From the NCBI GenBank assembly GCA_024998815.1, contig JACEUQ010000001.1, forward strand, positions 1,426,001-1,490,000: a DNA stretch of 64,000 nt, written 5' to 3'. Shown here piece after piece: positions 61,797 through 64,000 of the stretch (within the stretch, counting starts at the first letter, position 1; each line of letters starts with the position of its first letter). Under the pieces are notes generated by a model, which was given only the letters and a program-made list of their open reading frames with translations, did no database searches and was not told where the DNA came from. Both the position numbers and the translations under genes were made by a program. This DNA is from Opitutus sp. Lineage in GTDB: Bacteria > Verrucomicrobiota > Verrucomicrobiia > Opitutales > Opitutaceae.

Positions 61797-62521
61797 ATAT
61801 AGACGCGCAGGACCGGACTGGGTCGGTAGGTTTTCGTTCGCATTTCCTCCGCCAGCGCAAGCAGCCATGCCGCCCGATAGGCTTCGTTCTTTACGAGCGT
61901 TTCCACCTCGAACCCGTCCACTCCCGGCACGCCGTCATTGGCGATCACCTGATCGAGCGCATCCGACAGAATGTCCTGCCGATACAGCTCTCCATACAAA
62001 CTATAGAACCGCCAATGCGGCTCCGCTTTTGCTTTCCGATATAGCACACGTTGCAGCTTCCGAACCTTCGGTGACGTTTTTATCCAGAGTTCATCACCCC
62101 AGCCATCGTCGGGTCCTTTGCCGCTCTGTGATGCGTGGGAACAAGTGCCCTCCCTTCGCTCCCCGGCGGTTTTAATGTCCGCTAGATCATCACTACTATG
62201 GAGGTCTCCGACTCCTGCCACGGCCCGTCCGGCCTTACGAGGTTTTGCCGCGCTTGTGCCGGTGGTTGAGGCATCGCAAGACGCCCCACCGCCGCAGGTC
62301 TCACCACTTAACCTAACGACCTTTCCCACCCCGCCGCCCCCGCTGACTCCGCCGACGTGTTGATCGGAAATCAACGATTTAGGTCCTACGTCTTTGCGAG
62401 ACTGCCTTTTCCGATCCTTGCAGGCTTCACCGTTCAGGTAGCGGCTGGACTCGTCGGTTGTTTCGGTAACGGAGCTCATTGGATGGGGTTCACCTTCGTT
62501 GCGGCTGACTGGTTCGGGCAC
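61797..62521 (-). pseudogene. Group II intron reverse transcriptase (LtrA-like), N-terminal fragment
   Basis: From the possible start at 62521 the first 145 residues are Ser/Gly-rich and may be intron RNA domain sequence that happens to be open; an RT more likely begins nearer KVRKLQRVLYRKAKAEPHWR (about residue 152). The RT-0 region follows: FYSLYGELYRQDILSDALDQ, NDGVPGVDGFEVE, LALAEEMRTKTYRPSPVLRVYI. The protein is cut just where PKPDG would normally follow RVYI, before the YADD active site. Confidence 0.85.
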
Positions 62522-62642
62522 ACGGTCGTGCTTTCCGGCGAGGCCTCGCGGCCTGCATCCGTGACCGGGCCCTTCGACCGCGAATCGTTAAATTCGGTCG
62601 AACAGACTTTCACTGTTATGGTTGTTAGTTTCATGGTCGCAC
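61797..62642 (-). mobile_element. Group II intron, 5' fragment truncated by IS copy 4
   Basis: On the minus strand a GTGCGACC at 62642 fits the conserved GUGYG 5' end of a bacterial group II intron. It is followed by about 120 bases of potentially structured sequence and then by the reverse transcriptase frame. Everything beyond the RT N-terminus, including the catalytic domains V and VI, is missing at the IS junction, so the intron cannot splice. The 5' flank (TTCCGTGGTTAAAACTTCGG) is a dispersed intergenic repeat. Confidence 0.7.
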
Positions 62643-62961
62643 ACCTGAACGCCGAAGTTTTAACCACGGAATTCACAGATGAGCACAGATAACAGAGTGT
62701 TACTGAATTTGAAGACAGGATGAAAAAAAGGGGATCAAGCTGAGTCCGTTTACCTCCTAAGGGATTGTATCTGTGAAATCTGTGTAATCTGTGGTTGGTT
62801 TGAACTTCGGAATTCAGGATAAACCGAGCATCGAAGTCACCTCGTTTGACCTCAAATGCATCCGACAACTCGAAGGTTACTGCCTACTAGGTTAACTTAA
62901 TGTCTAACCGTGAGCATTTATGGTACGTCAGCCTCATTTGCCCCTTTCATCGGGACTTTAA
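62643..62961. repeat. Gene-free spacer with 'ATCTGTGAATTCCGTGG'-type inverted repeat
   Basis: Arms GTTTTAACCACGGAATTCAC (62656) and, opposite, ATCTGTGTAATCTGTGGTTG (62779) surround a central stretch; then CATCCGACAACTCGAAGGTT (62858), related to 45366, and ACTGCCTACTAGG. No gene is supported. Confidence 0.7.
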
Positions 62962-62977
62962 ACGACGTTTGACCCAC
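62962..62977. repeat. Solitary 16-bp site, same family as the phased arrays
   Basis: ACGACGTTTGACCCAC, 86 bp left of the first array; possibly the last site of an eroded third unit. Confidence 0.7.
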
Positions 62978-63047
62978 CTTTTTGATCGATATGGGTAATT
63001 GTTGGATCGGTCCCGCAGCAATTGCCCCCGGAATACCCTTATCTCTA

Positions 63048-63344
63048 CCGAGGTTTGACCCATGGATTAAAGACTTTTCACCCAAGAAACCACGATAGGT
63101 GACCCACATCAGTCGTAACGCTGACGATGTCTGGCCCATCAATGCCTGACAGTTCACCCATGATTTACCGACTTCTGGCCCACATAAAACCCTTCTTTAT
63201 GTTGATTATCAGATGTTTAATGGTAGTAGAACAGATAGGAACTTGTTTGCTAAGATAAGAAGAACAACAGGTGATCGTGATTTGCTGCTGTTTTTTTAAA
63301 TGTTATTTATGATTAAGCAGTTAAATGCCCCCTGATTAAGCATA
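63048..63344. repeat. 297-bp unit 1: six helically phased 16-bp sites plus AT-rich tract
   Basis: Sites of consensus CCGAC(N3)TG(A/G)CCCAC start at 63048, 63070, 63092, 63124, 63146 and 63168: spacings 22-22-32-22-22. The last site ends CCCACATAAA. The following tract is AT-rich, contains AGTAGAACAGATA (63225), GTTTGCT (63245) and AGATAAG (63253), and ends in a weak hairpin followed by TTTTTTT (about 63264-63297). Unit 1 is more degenerate than unit 2. No open frame spans it. Confidence 0.9.
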
Positions 63345-63610
63345 CCGACTTTTGGCCCACAATTTACCGGTTTTTGACCCACCGAATCCCGACATCTGAC
63401 CCAGTTCGTCCAAAGGGTTCCCGACGTCTGACCCACGAACTACCGATATTTGAACCCTGTTATGCCGACTATTGACCCACATAAATAGAGGGTTATCATT
63501 TGTAATCAAGTACTTAAATTAAGTAGAACAGATATGACTTTGTTTGCTCAGATAAGATAAAGAAAGCAGAACAGGCACACGATCTGTTGGTGCTGTTCTT
63601 TTTTGACTCT
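63345..63610. repeat. Unit 2: six helically phased 16-bp sites plus AT-rich tract
   Basis: Sites start at 63345, 63367, 63389, 63421, 63443 and 63465: again 22-22-32-22-22. Best copies are CCGACTTTTGGCCCAC and CCGACGTCTGACCCAC. The block again ends CCCACATAAA, then AGTAGAACAGATA (63522), GTTTGCT (63542) and AGATAAG (63550), each exactly 297 bp from its counterpart in unit 1. All twelve sites lie on one helical face (22 bp is about two turns, 32 about three). Confidence 0.92.
63568..63604 (+). terminator. Terminator-like hairpin closing unit 2
   Basis: AGAACAGGCAC (63568-63578) pairs with GTGCTGTTCT (63590-63599), with one bulge, followed by six T. No protein gene precedes it on this strand, so it would end a non-coding transcript if functional. 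Confidence 0.6.
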
Positions 63611-63887
63611 TTTGATCGTGCCGAAATCACCGATTGGCTAACCCCGTAGCCTGCTACGCTACCGGGCCGTGACTCGTAAAATGGAAGTTGCTCTTAACGA
63701 GCTACTTTTAACGGTGAACGCGGGCTAGGACGGCGTTAGCCGATCTTCGGTTGGATCGTAAGCGCTCACCACGAAGGCATCGTTCGCGCCCCTCTTGCCA
63801 AGCTTGTTGAGTAAAATTCGACCAGAGAAACGATCCTTTCACGCATAATGCCTTGAAAAACAAATTCATCACATTAAATATTCAAGG
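63605..63887. other. Spacer left of the ATPase gene, with a possible minus-strand gene remnant
   Basis: GATTGGCTAAC (63632) and GTTAGCCGATC (63735) form an inverted repeat 92 bp apart. On the minus strand, from about 63838 to the TAG at 63725, a 37-residue frame (DRFSGRILLNKLGKRG, NDAFVVSAYDPTEDRLTPS) looks protein-like, perhaps the end of a decayed gene. Not assigned. Confidence 0.35.
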
Positions 63888-64000
63888 ATGATAGCCCGTC
63901 GCCGGCTCACCGCCCAACTGGAATGCAGCGTAGCCGAGAGCCGAATCACCGCGATTTTAGGCCCTCGCCAATGTGGTAAAACCACTTTGGCCCGAGCTTT
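63888..64000 (+). CDS. ATP-binding protein of the AAA/DUF4143 type, 5' part
   Basis: Only the first 37 codons are in the window (MIARRRLTAQLECSVAESRI and onward). The P-loop region ILGPRQCGKTTLARAF matches the opening of the large family of ATPases with a C-terminal DUF4143 domain, whose members usually read GPRQVGKTTLAR; here a cysteine replaces the valine. A weak AAGG precedes the ATG directly. Function of this family is not well defined; it is common near mobile DNA and toxin-like genes. Confidence 0.75.
   Translation, partial: MIARRRLTAQLECSVAESRITAILGPRQCGKTTLARA

Noticed and set aside
63048-63480. CRISPR array
   Set aside because: The repeated sites are 16 bp with only 6 or 16 bp between them and are degenerate; spacing is far too short for spacers and there is no cas gene.
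63632-63745. Integron attC site
   Set aside because: GGCTAAC/GTTAGCC inverted repeat has attC-like spacing, but the core sites deviate from RYYYAAC/GTTRRRY and there is no integrase or cassette array.
1-64000. tRNA, rRNA or riboswitch genes
   Set aside because: The intergenic regions were read for cloverleaf and conserved riboswitch cores; none was convincing.

Overview
The window looks like a chromosomal segment of a GC-rich Verrucomicrobium, most likely of the Opitutaceae type. This rests on the prepilin-like gene cluster resembling the 'Verru_Chthon cassette' described only from that phylum, on the many dispersed palindromic intergenic repeats, and on weak or absent Shine-Dalgarno sites. 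Placement is by gene content only; there is no rRNA, tRNA or CRISPR array in the window.

Positions 1-34,400 are mostly dense, ordinary metabolic and envelope genes. From the left: a frameshifted ISAs1-type transposase with an N-terminal DruA/DUF4338 domain; a complete biotin operon on the minus strand (bioA-bioB-bioD/bioF fusion-bioH-like-bioC) preceded by a probable BirA operator; a small ferredoxin diverging from a rhomboid protein; a tail-specific protease; a sodium/proton antiporter overlapping a SerB-like phosphatase; an MFS transporter; one 1.8-kb IS; sufU and sufS; a large hybrid histidine kinase; a five-gene operon of a Gld-type ABC exporter ending in an AsmA-like protein; coaX; and tatC.

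Positions 34,400-62,650 form a plasticity zone. An IS21-family element (34,674-39,376) carries two accessory genes and is itself interrupted by an ISL3 element; both have perfect target duplications. Two inverted copies of a 1.9-kb IS lie 16 kb apart, and three further copies of the 1.8-kb IS occur: one splits an already decayed sugar transferase gene, one carries a 19-bp tandem duplication, and one joins a truncated gene to a truncated group II intron. Between them lie an exopolysaccharide-type cluster (glycosyltransferase, sugar transferase, a nucleotidyltransferase-like/beta-helix/STAS fusion), a receiver-domain protein, and five consecutive pseudopilin genes ending in a strong terminator. 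The intergenic spaces are packed with several families of palindromic and low-complexity repeats.

Positions 62,650-64,000 hold the most unusual structure: two diverged tandem copies of a 297-bp unit, each with six 16-bp sites spaced 22-22-32-22-22 bp, followed by an AT-rich tract and a terminator-like hairpin. This geometry puts every site on the same face of the helix and resembles either replication iterons or the multi-site end of a TnsB/MuA-type transposon. A DUF4143-type ATPase gene begins just to its right and runs off the window.
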